Assembly: GCA_050729115.1 (NCBI GenBank) | Contig: JBOHKK010000032.1 | Coordinates: forward strand, 1 to 27,179 | Reading direction: 5' to 3' | Length of the DNA: 27,179 nt | Origin: JBKPNX01 sp050729115 | Lineage (GTDB): Bacteria > Pseudomonadota > Alphaproteobacteria > Geminicoccales > Geminicoccaceae | Part shown: positions 1 to 7,992 of the stretch, in pieces | Numbering within the stretch: position 1 is the first letter of the stretch | How the letters are laid out: the number at the start of each line of letters is the position of its first letter | The notes under the pieces: generated by a model | What the model saw: only the letters and a program-made list of their open reading frames with translations | Database searches by the model: none | Told to the model about the DNA's origin: nothing | Program-made: the position numbers and the translations under genes

Positions 1-143
1 GTCTCGAGCGCTGCGGCCGCAGGCACCACACGCGCCGCGCCGGCGAAGGCCGCAAGCAGGCCCGCCGAGACGACGAGGTCGCGCCGGCTGATCAGGCGGC
101 CCGGGCGCGAGGCTGGCACGGGACCTCGAGGCGTGGTCGGCAT
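1..143 (-). CDS. N-terminus of a Tat-exported protein (partial, runs off the left edge)
   Basis: An open frame starts with ATG at 143 on the minus strand and continues past base 1. Its 47 visible residues form a classic twin-arginine signal: an N-region ending in the motif SRRDLVV (residues 19-25), a hydrophobic stretch rich in Ala/Leu/Gly, and an Ala-X-Ala-like cleavage region (VPAAAA). The protein is therefore probably folded in the cytoplasm and exported through the Tat translocase. The mature domain lies outside the window, so no function can be given. No strong ribosome binding site is visible before the ATG. The signal peptide is clear; the exact start is less so. Confidence 0.6.
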   Translation of the reverse strand, partial: MPTTPRGPVPASRPGRLISRRDLVVSAGLLAAFAGAARVVPAAAALE

Positions 144-342
144 CGGCAAGGCTGGGCGTCGGACCGAGTGAGCCGTGACAGGACAGGACCAATTACCGCA
201 CCCGGGGCAAAGAGTCCAAGGAGGCGGCGAACGCCCGGCGCGCTTCCGGAAGCATCGCAGGTTGGCCAATTATGATTTGCCACCGACGGGGCCGACCCCG
301 GCGCACGAAACCGGCACGCCGAACCGCCACTCGCGTCGCAGC

Positions 343-424
343 GTCATCGCGAGGGCGCGCCAGCGCCGGTGGCGATCCAGGAGCGGCCTCTGGATGGCTT
401 CGTCGCTGCGCTTCTCGCAATGAC
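343..424. repeat. Imperfect palindromic dispersed repeat (alphaproteobacterial type)
   Basis: The left end GTCATCGCGAG is the near inverse of the right end CTCGCAATGAC. Internal segments (GCGATCCAG against CTGGATGGC) also pair, so the roughly 80-nt unit can fold into one long hairpin. This resembles the intergenic palindromes with GTCATTGCGAG-like ends that occur in many copies in alphaproteobacterial genomes; that family link is from memory. It lies in the 145-488 stretch between the Tat-protein gene and the dehydrogenase remnant. I see no gene in that stretch. Confidence 0.6.
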
Positions 425-488
425 GGTGCCGAGCGTGGCGCCAAGTTTCTTTCCAGAGGGGCGAGCGCACGCGAATGGGGCAGGGGCG

Positions 489-765
489 ATGTTCCAGAGC
501 GACCTTCTGGCCGGCAAGCGGATTCTGATCACCTGCGGCGGCACCGGGCTCGGCAACAGCATGGGCCGGCGGGCGGCCGGGCGAGCATCGGGAGCTCGCC
601 GACCTCGCCGCCTTCCTGCTCGCCGCCGGCTCGGCCTAGATCAACGGCGAGGTGGTCACGATCGACGGCGGCGCGTGGTTGAAGGGCGCCGGCCAGCCCA
701 GCTTCCTCGAGAACATGCTGAGCGAGGAGGACTGGCAGGCGCTGCGGCCGAGGAAAGCGGGCTGA
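489..765 (+). pseudogene. Short-chain dehydrogenase/reductase remnant (internally deleted)
   Basis: The first 25 codons from ATG 489 read as an SDR N-terminus, with the Rossmann glycine motif in a variant form (ILITCGGTGLGNSMG). The sequence then jumps directly to an SDR C-terminus (ELADLAAFLLA, then INGEVVTIDGGAWL) in a different frame. About 150-200 residues, including the catalytic Tyr-x-x-x-Lys, are missing. A TAG at 637-639 sits where most homologues have a Tyr codon before INGE. Large deletion, frameshift and nonsense codon together mean this gene is dead. The ends resemble 2,4-dienoyl-CoA reductase-like SDRs, but the family assignment within SDR is tentative. Confidence 0.75.
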
Positions 766-774
766 CCGGCCGGC

Positions 775-1710
775 TCAGGGTTTTGCCGCTCGGGCTTTGG
801 CGATCCGGTGCCACAGGAAGAACCACGGCGACAGCGCGGCGATCAGCATCTCGTTCGGACGCATCAGCGACGAGAGCAGCAGCTCGCGGCGGCGCGAACG
901 CGTGATCAGGTGCTTGAGCTTCTTCTTCTTGCGGCCGCCGGCGAAGCCCTTGTTGTCGCTGCGGCCGGGCCGCTGGATCGCGAGCATCGGAAACATGGCA
1001 TAGGTCGCGGGCAGCCGGGCGAACGCCGCATCGACGCCGCGTCCCGCGATCCGGGCGATCGGCACGCTGTCGGGCGGGTGGTCGCGCAGCCAGCACAGCA
1101 TGCGCTCGCTCGCGATGTAGGCATGACAGCAGGCCGAGCCGCAGCGCAGCAGGTTGCGGCGGACGAAATAGCCCCAAAGCGGCCAGTGGCCGAGATAGAG
1201 CACCATCCAGTCAGGCGGCAAGGCGGGCAGCGCCGCGGCGACCGCGCGCACCGCCTCCGGTCCGATCCGCTCGGAGAACATCACGTCGTCCTCGCAGATC
1301 AGGACCCTCGAGCGGCCGCGCCGCAGAGCATGTTCGGCGACCGTGCGGTGCGATTGCCAGATTCCGAGGCGGACCGAAACGAGGTCCTTCTCGGGGCGGA
1401 AGAAGGTCATCCGCTCGCACAGGCCGAGCCGGTGGAACTCCGCCGCGGCGGCGGCGGCGCGATCGGGCCGGCCACGCAGCGAGATGCAGTACGTCGCATC
1501 GAGGAACGACCAGTCGAAGCGGGGGCCGCCCGCGCCTCGGCTCGCCGCGCCGCAATGCGGGCAGCCGGGAGCGTTGGGCGTGGCATGCCAGATCTCGTCT
1601 TCAGTCTGCTGGCAATCGGTGCGATCGGTCTGCTGCCAGTCGGTGCGATCCAAGGCTCCCCCCGGGTTCGTGCGCCAGGGCCGGCCCGCACGGCCTCCGT
1701 GCCGAGCCAT
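775..1710 (-). CDS. Glycosyltransferase family 25 (LPS-biosynthesis type) protein
   Basis: The 311-aa protein (from ATG 1710) carries the family-25 pattern: an opening strand with Arg-Pro-Asp-Arg (CISLRGRPDRA, about residues 75-85), a WQSHRTVAEHAL helix (118-129), and the acidic metal/nucleotide-sugar motif LICEDDV (137-143). Family members transfer sugars, often galactose, onto lipooligosaccharide or other acceptors at the inner membrane; the acceptor here is unknown. The C-terminus is very basic (GRKKKKLKH), possibly for membrane contact. The first 65 residues look unlike the family. They contain a CPHC motif and a segment encoded by a 24-nt tandem repeat, so translation may begin further in, or at GTG 1722. 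No clear ribosome binding site decides this. Confidence 0.7.
   Translation of the reverse strand: MARHGGRAGRPWRTNPGGALDRTDWQQTDRTDCQQTEDEIWHATPNAPGCPHCGAASRGAGGPRFDWSFLDATYCISLRGRPDRAAAAAAEFHRLGLCERMTFFRPEKDLVSVRLGIWQSHRTVAEHALRRGRSRVLICEDDVMFSERIGPEAVRAVAAALPALPPDWMVLYLGHWPLWGYFVRRNLLRCGSACCHAYIASERMLCWLRDHPPDSVPIARIAGRGVDAAFARLPATYAMFPMLAIQRPGRSDNKGFAGGRKKKKLKHLITRSRRRELLLSSLMRPNEMLIAALSPWFFLWHRIAKARAAKP
1605..1652. repeat. Two 24-nt tandem repeats in the glycosyltransferase 5' end
   Basis: Units 1605-1628 and 1629-1652 share the core CTGC..TCGGTGCGATC with about four differences. On the coding (minus) strand they give two similar octapeptides (DRTDWQQT and DRTDCQQT). A whole number of codons keeps the frame open. 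Confidence 0.7.
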
Positions 1711-1831
1711 AGACCAGGTCACAGGCCGGAGCCAGCTGCATCATGACGCAGGATTCCGACTGAGGCCGGCCGGAAGGTTGGCGCCGGCACGACAGCGCCT
1801 TAAATCAGAGCCTGGAGGAGGTGAGGGACCC

Positions 1832-2455
1832 ATGAGGATGTCGGAGCTGGGGCGCAGTCGACTGGTCGCGCTTGGTGCGGCCATCCTGGTGATGCTCGTG
1901 GTGATCGGCGCTGCGACGTGGTTTCTGCTCACCCCCGCGACCAGGTCCATGGCGGGCGGTGAGGCGCTGGTCGGGGGTCCGTTCACGCTTACCGATCAGC
2001 ACGGCGCGGCGGTGACCGAGCAGGACTTCGCGGGCCGCTACATGCTGATCTACTTCGGCTACACGTACTGTCCGGACTTCTGTCCGATGAGCCTGTCCGA
2101 CATGACCCAGGCCCTGGATCTGCTGCCGCCGGAGCAGGCGGAGCAGGTGGTGCCGATCCTGATCACGGTCGACCCCGAGCGCGACACGGTCGAGCAGCTC
2201 GCGGAATACGCGCCGCTGTTCCACCCCCGCCTGGTGGCGCTGACCGGCACGCCGGAGCAGACCAGGCAGGCGGCCAAAGCGTACCGGGTGTACTTCAGCA
2301 AGGCTGGCAATGGCGATGGAAGTGACTATCTGATGGATCACTCGACCTTCATCTATCTGATGGGGCCGGACGGCAAGTACGTGCGTCACTTCAGACACGC
2401 CGCCACGCCCGAGGAGATCGCGGCGGGGATCGCGGCGGCGATCGCCGAAGCCTGA
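1832..2455 (+). CDS. SCO1/SenC family copper chaperone
   Basis: The 207-aa protein is anchored by one N-terminal membrane segment (residues 11-33), with a periplasmic thioredoxin-like domain after it. The copper-binding CxxxC is present as YTYCPDFCP (Cys80, Cys84), and the distal ligand is His170 in MDHSTFIYL. SCO proteins deliver copper to the CuA centre of cytochrome c oxidase or maintain its cysteines. The start at 1832 is favoured by GGAGGAGGTGAGGG 11-18 nt upstream; ATG 1838, two codons later, is equally possible. No oxidase genes lie nearby, so it seems to be a stand-alone copy. Confidence 0.92.
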   Translation: MRMSELGRSRLVALGAAILVMLVVIGAATWFLLTPATRSMAGGEALVGGPFTLTDQHGAAVTEQDFAGRYMLIYFGYTYCPDFCPMSLSDMTQALDLLPPEQAEQVVPILITVDPERDTVEQLAEYAPLFHPRLVALTGTPEQTRQAAKAYRVYFSKAGNGDGSDYLMDHSTFIYLMGPDGKYVRHFRHAATPEEIAAGIAAAIAEA

Positions 2456-2507
2456 CGGGCTTGTCGTGGGGCTCGAGGTCGGTTACAAGCGTGGCCCCGT
2501 CACGAGC

Positions 2508-2584
2508 GCGCCCGTAGCTCAACTGGATAGAGCATCAGACTACGGATCTGGAGGTTGGGGGTTCGAATCCTCTCGGGCGCGCCA
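2508..2584 (+). tRNA. tRNA-Arg (anticodon ACG), CCA encoded
   Basis: All cloverleaf elements are visible. The acceptor stem GCGCCCG pairs with CGGGCGC, followed by G73 and an encoded CCA. The D stem is GCTC/GAGC. The anticodon stem TCAGA/TCTGG encloses the loop CTACGGA, giving anticodon ACG (read as ICG). The T loop is TTCGAAT, with a T stem that includes two G-U pairs. Length is 77 nt. The next 150 nt up to the convergent RND gene show no integrase or att-like repeat. Confidence 0.96.
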
Positions 2585-2734
2585 CCTCCAACCAGCTGGT
2601 CGGCGGTGGCACTGCGCCAGTTCCCGGCAAAGCCGCAGCCATCTCCCTTGATTCCGCAGAGCAAAGGCTGGCGGCGCCGGCTCGATGGCTGATGGCGGGC
2701 AACCGCCAGTCTCTCCCACAAGCCTGCTGCACAG

Positions 2735-5700
2735 CTACGGCGCTCGCGCGGGCTGCTCCGCCCGGGGGGCCGGATCGAGGCGCGCTCGGCGCGACACGGC
2801 GAGGCGGCGGCACGCCACGTAGAACACCGGCGTGAACACCAGCCCGAACAGGGTCACGCCCAGCATGCCGAAGAATACCGCGGTGCCGAGCGACTGGCGC
2901 ATCTCGGCGCCGGGGCCGGTCGCGAGCGCCAGCGGCACCACGCCCAGGATGAAGGCGAAGGAGGTCATCAGGATCGGGCGCAGCCGGGTGCGCGCCGCCT
3001 CGGTCGCGGCGGCGAACCGGTCGGCGCCGCGCTCCTCGCCCTGCCTCGCAAACTCGACGATCAGGATCGCGTTCTTGGCGGCGAGCCCGACCAGGACCAC
3101 GAAGCCGATCTGCGCCAGGATGTTGACGTCCATGCCGCGCAGCAACAGGCCGCTCACCGCCGCGAGCAGGCACATCGGCACGATCAGGATCACCGCAAGC
3201 GGCAGAAGCCAGCTCTCGTACTGCGCGGCGAGCAGGAGGAACACGAACACCACCGAGGCGATGAAGATCAGCAGGCCCGTGTTGCCGGCGAGCTTCTCCT
3301 GCAGCGCGAGCTCGGTCCATTCGTAGCCGAACCCCTCGGGCAGGATCGCGCCGGCGAGGCGCTCCATCTCCGCGATCGCATGGCCGGTCGAGTAGCCGGG
3401 CAAGGTCGCGCCTTGCACCTCGGCCGCCGGGTACAGGTTGTAACGGGGCACGCGGTAGGGCCCGGTGATGTCGCGGAAGGTGGTGACCGACCCCAGGGGA
3501 ACCATGTCGCCCCGGGCGCTCCGCGTCTCGAGATTGGCGACGTCGCGGACCTCCTGGCGGAACGGCCCGTCCGCCTGCGCGGTCACGCGGAACGTCCGGC
3601 CGAGGAAGTTGAAGTCGTTGACGTAGATCGAGCCGATGTAGACCTCGAGGGTCTCGAACACCTGCTCGGGCGTGACCCCGAGCATCTCCGCCTTCACCCG
3701 GTCGATGTCGGCGTAGATCTTGGGCGTGCCGGTGTTGAACAGGGAGAACACGCCGGCGAACCCGGGCGTCTGGTTGGCGGCGGCGACCAGCTCCTGGGTT
3801 GCCGTCTCGAGCGCCTCGAGCCCGCGGCCGCGCCGATCCTGGACCATCATCTTGAAGCCGCCGGCGGTGCCGATGCCGCGTACCGGCGGCGGCGCGATGG
3901 TGATGATGAACCCCTCCTGGATGGTCGACAGCCTGACGTTCAGATCGGCCAGGATGGCGTCGGCGCTGCGGCCGGATGCGGCGCGCTCCTCGAACGGCGC
4001 CAGCGCCGAGAAGATCGCGCCGGCGTTCGGGGCATTGGTGAAGGTCGCGCCGTCGAAGCCCGCGAACGGCACCGCGTGCACCACGCCTTCGGTCTCGAGG
4101 ATGATCCCCGCGGCGCGCCGCACGACCTCGTCGGTCCGGGCGAGCGAGGCGCCGGGCGGCAGCTGGATCACCGTGATCAGGTAACCCTGGTCCTGCGGCG
4201 GGATGAAGCCGGTCGGCGCGCGCGCGAACTGCCAGCCGGTGAGCCCGATCAGCCCGACATAGAGCAGGAGCACCAAGGCCGAGGCGCGCACCAGCCGTCG
4301 GGTCAGCCCGCCATAGCCGAGCGAGAGCCTCTCGAAAGCGTGGTTGAAGCCGTCGAAGAATGCCCGCACGGGGCGGAGCAGGAGCGGCGTGCGCCCGGCG
4401 TGCGCTTCGTGGGGCTTCAGGAGCAGCGCGCACAGGGCAGGGCTGAGCGTCAGCGAGACGAAGCAGGAGATCACCGTGGCGGTCGCGATCGTCACCGCGA
4501 ACTGACGGAAGAACTGGCCCGAGATCCCCGGGATGAACGCGGCGGGGATGAACACCGCGGCGAGCACCAGCGCGATCGCGACCAGGGCGTTGCCGACCTC
4601 GTCCATCGTGCGGTGCGCTGCGTCCTTCGGGCTCATGCCGAGCGCCAGGTTGCGCTCGACGTTCTCGACCACCACGATGGCGTCGTCGACCACGATGCCG
4701 ATCGCGAGGACCAGGCCGAACAGCGAGAGGTTGTTGAGCGAGTAGCCGAGCGCCGCCATGATCGCGAAGGTGCCGATCAGCGACACCGGAATCGCGACGA
4801 TCGGGATCAGCGAGGCGCGCCAGGTCTGCAAAAACAGGACGACGACGATCACCACGAGAAGCACGGCCTCGTAGATCGTGTCGAACACCGCCTCGACCGA
4901 CTGGGCGATGAACTCGGTCGGGTTGTAGACCACGTCGTAGCGCAGGCCGGGCGGGAAGCTCTCTGCCAGCTCGGCCATGGTGGCGAGCACCTGATCGGCG
5001 GTGGCGAGCGCGTTCGAGCCGGGGCGCTGGAAGATCAAAAGCGGCACCGCCTCGCGCTCGTCCAGATAGCCGTTGGCATTGTAGTCCTGGGCGCCGAGCT
5101 CGACCCGGGCAATGTCGCGCAGGCGCGTCACCCGGCCGTCCGCTTCGGTCTTGACCACGATGTTCTCGAATTCCCTGGCGTCGCGCAGGCGGCCGAGCGT
5201 CTCCACGTTGAGCTGGAAGGCGCCCGCGACCGGCACCGGCGGCTGGTTCAGCACCCCCGAGGCGACCTGGATGTTCTGCCCGCGCAGCGCGGCAAGAACC
5301 TCGCCGGCCGTGAGGTTGCGCGCCGCCACCTGGTTCGGGTCGAGCCAGATGCGCATCGAATAGTCGCGCGCGCCGAACACCCGCACGTCGCCCACGCCGT
5401 CCAGCCGGGAGAGCACGTCCCGGACCTGCAGGGTCGCGTAGTTCGAGATGTAGAGCTGATCGCGCGAGCCGTCCGGCGCGCTCAGGTGGATGACCATCAG
5501 CATGTCGGGCGAATTCTTTTCCACCGTGACGCCGAGGCGGCGCACCTGCTCGGGCAGCCGCGGCTCGGCGATCGCGACGCGGTTCTGGACCAGAACCTGG
5601 GCGGTATCGAGGTCGGTGCCGAGCTCGAAAGTCACGGTCAAAGAGAGCTGGCCGTCGCCGGTCGCCTGGCTGACCATGTAGAGCATGTCGTCGACGCCGT

Positions 5701-5914
5701 TGATCTCCTGCTCCAGCGGCGTCGCCACGGTCTCGCTCACCACCTCGGCCGAGGCGCCGGGATAGCTGGCGCTCACCTGGATGGTCGGCGGGGCGATCTC
5801 GGGGTATTGGGCGACCGGCAGCGTGACATAGGCAGCCAGACCAATCAGGACGATCAGGATCGAGCAGACCGACGCGAAGATCGGGCGCTCGACGAAGAAG
5901 TGCGCGAAGCCCAT
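2735..5914 (-). CDS. HAE1-family RND multidrug efflux permease (AcrB/MexB-like)
   Basis: At 1059 aa this is full length for the family. It opens with the typical FFVERPIFASV first membrane helix and has the two-fold repeat of a helix, a large periplasmic porter loop, then five helices. The proton-relay residues are visible as the Asp pair in AIGIVVDDAIVVVENV (TM4) and the Lys in GLAAKNAILIVEFARQ (TM10). The pump would use the proton gradient to expel amphiphilic compounds from the periplasm. Its start lies 6 nt after the stop of the fusion-protein gene, so the two form one leftward operon. No outer-membrane channel gene is present, so it probably borrows a TolC-like protein encoded elsewhere. 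The substrate cannot be told from sequence. Confidence 0.95.
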   Translation of the reverse strand: MGFAHFFVERPIFASVCSILIVLIGLAAYVTLPVAQYPEIAPPTIQVSASYPGASAEVVSETVATPLEQEINGVDDMLYMVSQATGDGQLSLTVTFELGTDLDTAQVLVQNRVAIAEPRLPEQVRRLGVTVEKNSPDMLMVIHLSAPDGSRDQLYISNYATLQVRDVLSRLDGVGDVRVFGARDYSMRIWLDPNQVAARNLTAGEVLAALRGQNIQVASGVLNQPPVPVAGAFQLNVETLGRLRDAREFENIVVKTEADGRVTRLRDIARVELGAQDYNANGYLDEREAVPLLIFQRPGSNALATADQVLATMAELAESFPPGLRYDVVYNPTEFIAQSVEAVFDTIYEAVLLVVIVVVLFLQTWRASLIPIVAIPVSLIGTFAIMAALGYSLNNLSLFGLVLAIGIVVDDAIVVVENVERNLALGMSPKDAAHRTMDEVGNALVAIALVLAAVFIPAAFIPGISGQFFRQFAVTIATATVISCFVSLTLSPALCALLLKPHEAHAGRTPLLLRPVRAFFDGFNHAFERLSLGYGGLTRRLVRASALVLLLYVGLIGLTGWQFARAPTGFIPPQDQGYLITVIQLPPGASLARTDEVVRRAAGIILETEGVVHAVPFAGFDGATFTNAPNAGAIFSALAPFEERAASGRSADAILADLNVRLSTIQEGFIITIAPPPVRGIGTAGGFKMMVQDRRGRGLEALETATQELVAAANQTPGFAGVFSLFNTGTPKIYADIDRVKAEMLGVTPEQVFETLEVYIGSIYVNDFNFLGRTFRVTAQADGPFRQEVRDVANLETRSARGDMVPLGSVTTFRDITGPYRVPRYNLYPAAEVQGATLPGYSTGHAIAEMERLAGAILPEGFGYEWTELALQEKLAGNTGLLIFIASVVFVFLLLAAQYESWLLPLAVILIVPMCLLAAVSGLLLRGMDVNILAQIGFVVLVGLAAKNAILIVEFARQGEERGADRFAAATEAARTRLRPILMTSFAFILGVVPLALATGPGAEMRQSLGTAVFFGMLGVTLFGLVFTPVFYVACRRLAVSRRARLDPAPRAEQPARAP

Positions 5915-5920
5915 GGAGGA

Positions 5921-7111
5921 TCAGCCCTCGGCGGACCGTGAAGGCAGCTCGATCCGGCCCGGCTGGGGCGTCACCTCCATGCCGGGGCGGACCCGCATCA
6001 GGCCGTTGATCACGATGCGGTCGGAGGGCTCCAGCCCGCGCCGGACGATGCGCAGGCCGAGCTCCGTCGGTCCCGGGCGGATCAGGCGCGGCTCGATCCG
6101 GTTGTCCGCGGTGACCGTCATCACCAGCTTGCGCGCCTGGTCGGTGACGATCGCCTCGTCCGGGATCAGGATCGCCAGGTATTCCGGCGAGCCGGGGATG
6201 CGGATCGTGCCGAACTGGCCGGGCGCGATCAGATGGTCGGGGTTCAAGAACTCGGCCCGGGCGCGCATCGTGCCCGAGCCCTGGTCGACCACGTTGTCGA
6301 CGAAGTTCATCTGCCCCTGCCGGCGCCAGTCGTCCTCGTCGACCAGCTTGACGTTGACCAGGGTCGAGCGGTCGCGGGTCGAGGGCAGCTCGCCGGCGAG
6401 CACGGCCCGCTGATAAGCCAGGAAGTCGGCTTCGCTCATGTCGAAGACGAAGTAGATCGGGCTGAGGGAGACGATGGTCGTGAGCAGCGTCTCCTCGGTC
6501 ACGAGGTTGCCGATGTCGACCCGGCGATCGGAGATGCGCCCGGACACCGGGGCGTAGATCCGGGTGTATTCGAGGTCGAGGCGCGCCCTGGCCATGGCCG
6601 CCTGGGCAGCTGCGAGGCTCGCCTGCGCCGCCTCCTTCTCCTGCATGCGCTGGTCGTAGGCGGCGCGCGAGAACGCCGGGCTCTGGGCCAGATCGGAGAT
6701 CCGCTGGAACTCGATATCGGCCAGCTTGACCTGGGCCTCGGCGCTGGCGAGATCGGCGTCGGCGCGCTGGAATGCGACCTCGAACGGCCGCGGGTCGATC
6801 AGGAACAGAACCTGGCCCTTCTCGACGACCTGGCCATCCCGGAAATCCACCGAGTTCAGATAGCCGGGCACGCGGGCCCGCACCTCGACCCGCTCGACCG
6901 CCTCGAAGCGGCCGGTGAACTCGGTCCATTCCACCAGCCGCTCGGCCCGCGGGTGCGCGACCGTGACTTCCGGCGGCGCTGCTGGCGCGGCGGCGCCGGA
7001 CTGACCGCCCGCACCGTCATCGCAGCCGGCGAGCGCGATGGCCCCGGCCAGGACCAGAGCGCACAGTCTGGATGCCGGCGCTCGCGCGTCCTTGCGCACC
7101 GCATCCCGCAT
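5921..7111 (-). CDS. RND efflux membrane-fusion lipoprotein (AcrA/MexA-like)
   Basis: The 396-aa periplasmic adaptor has a lipoprotein signal with lipobox LAGC (Cys30), so it is lipid-anchored in the inner membrane. Next come the paired lipoyl half-motifs (VEVRARVPGYL at about 73-83 and IYAPVSGRISDR further on) flanking an alpha-helical hairpin rich in Ala, Gln and Glu (about 115-175), then the beta-barrel and membrane-proximal domains. The start ATG 7111 has GGGAGGA six bases upstream. It is the first gene of the operon with the permease at 2735-5914 and would link it to an outer-membrane channel. A weak sigma70-like -35 (TTGACC, 7242-7247, minus strand) lies upstream, but its -10 is poor. 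No regulator is adjacent. Confidence 0.94.
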   Translation of the reverse strand: MRDAVRKDARAPASRLCALVLAGAIALAGCDDGAGGQSGAAAPAAPPEVTVAHPRAERLVEWTEFTGRFEAVERVEVRARVPGYLNSVDFRDGQVVEKGQVLFLIDPRPFEVAFQRADADLASAEAQVKLADIEFQRISDLAQSPAFSRAAYDQRMQEKEAAQASLAAAQAAMARARLDLEYTRIYAPVSGRISDRRVDIGNLVTEETLLTTIVSLSPIYFVFDMSEADFLAYQRAVLAGELPSTRDRSTLVNVKLVDEDDWRRQGQMNFVDNVVDQGSGTMRARAEFLNPDHLIAPGQFGTIRIPGSPEYLAILIPDEAIVTDQARKLVMTVTADNRIEPRLIRPGPTELGLRIVRRGLEPSDRIVINGLMRVRPGMEVTPQPGRIELPSRSAEG

Positions 7112-7280
7112 GGCGTTCCTCCCTCAGGCCCGGCGTTCCCGGGAATCGACGATCTGCAGGGGCCGCATCCCGCCAATGGATCAAGCCGCCGGCCATCGCC
7201 CCGCCTCGATGGCATGGTTAGTTGGTCGCTGCCTGCCGCGCGGTCAACGCCGATCACCGGTAAAGCATGGGCGCCATGTC

Positions 7281-7553
7281 TTAGAGCGATGGCTCGATCA
7301 TCTCCCGGGTCGCCGTCGAGGGCACCACCGGCACGATCTCGAACTCGACCAGATCGCCCCACAACGCGACCAGCTGCTGCCGAAGGCGCGCGTCGTCGCA
7401 CTCCATGAGCTGAAAGCAGCGCTCGAAGCTCGCCTCGATCCAGCTGTCGACGTAGCGGAGCCCCTCGGGGGCGCCGCGGCCCTGATCGCGCAGGCGGCGA
7501 TAGACCGCCTTGGCGTCGCGATCCCTGAACCGCTCGATCACCATGAACAGCAT
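7281..7553 (-). CDS. DUF3303 family protein
   Basis: The 90-aa protein begins MLFMVIERF, contains GLRYVDSWIEASFERCFQLMECDD (about residues 33-56), and ends with DLVEFEIVPV. This is the whole of the small DUF3303 domain, predicted to be a ferredoxin-like alpha/beta fold of unknown function, probably cytoplasmic. The start at 7553 is supported by GGAGGGG just upstream; longer versions of the frame have no family similarity. It points the same way as the efflux operon but is separated from it by 170 nt. There is no evidence of a functional link. Confidence 0.8.
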   Translation of the reverse strand: MLFMVIERFRDRDAKAVYRRLRDQGRGAPEGLRYVDSWIEASFERCFQLMECDDARLRQQLVALWGDLVEFEIVPVVPSTATREMIEPSL

Positions 7554-7992
7554 GACCCCTCCGCCGGTTCGTTCGCGGGCGATGGTGCCAAAATTGCGGC
7601 AGTCATGGAAACCAAACCAAGTTCCTTCAGCGCGAATTCGCCCGCGGGCGGCACGGTGCGGACAATGATGCGGCGGCGACCGCATCATCACTTGGGCTTC
7701 GCTCGATCGCTGACCTCAACGAGCTGGAGCGCGCCTCGATCGATGCTTCGGGCTGGCGCCGATTCGAGAGCCCTGCCGGTTCGGATCGTCTGGATCGCTG
7801 CGCATTTCCCGGATGGCGGGCGGGTCTCGAAGGAGACCGGCCCTTCGTCCATTCTCGGGCGAAGGACCTGTCGCGTGATGGTTGCGAACGGCCCGGTTTG
7901 GGCGCATCATCGACGGCTCCGATCGCGTCCCCGGAGCGGGGTCGCCATCCCACATGAGAGCGCATCTGTTGAGCTTCGCAGGGAGGCTTGCG
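7554..7992. other. Divergent intergenic region without a recognisable gene
   Basis: This 439-nt gap separates the leftward DUF3303 gene from the rightward amidohydrolase gene. Short open frames occur on both strands, but none resembles a family I know. The only signal is a moderate sigma70-like pair on the plus strand: TTGCGA (7882-7887), a 17-nt spacer, and CATCAT (7905-7910). It would give a leader of about 75 nt to the ATG at 7993. Confidence 0.45.
7882..7910 (+). promoter_or_regulatory. Candidate sigma70-like promoter for the amidohydrolase gene
   Basis: TTGCGA at 7882-7887 and CATCAT at 7905-7910 each match four of six consensus bases and are 17 nt apart. Nothing else supports it. Confidence 0.3.

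Noticed and set aside
343..424. A structured RNA gene
   Set aside because: The ends match a dispersed palindromic repeat pattern, and no promoter or terminator is seen.
2585..2734. tRNA-linked integration site
   Set aside because: No repeat of the tRNA 3' end and no integrase lie nearby. The tRNA is intact and followed by an ordinary core-type operon.
3380..5941. An 853-codon open frame antisense to the RND permease
   Set aside because: It is composed of His/Arg/Asp/Gly-rich sequence, a typical antisense shadow of GC-rich coding DNA.
2535..6929. A 1464-codon open frame on the minus strand across the efflux operon
   Set aside because: It is a second frame kept open by high GC over the RND and fusion-protein genes. 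Its translation is Arg/Gly/Ala/Pro-rich and matches nothing, while the two other frames give textbook proteins.
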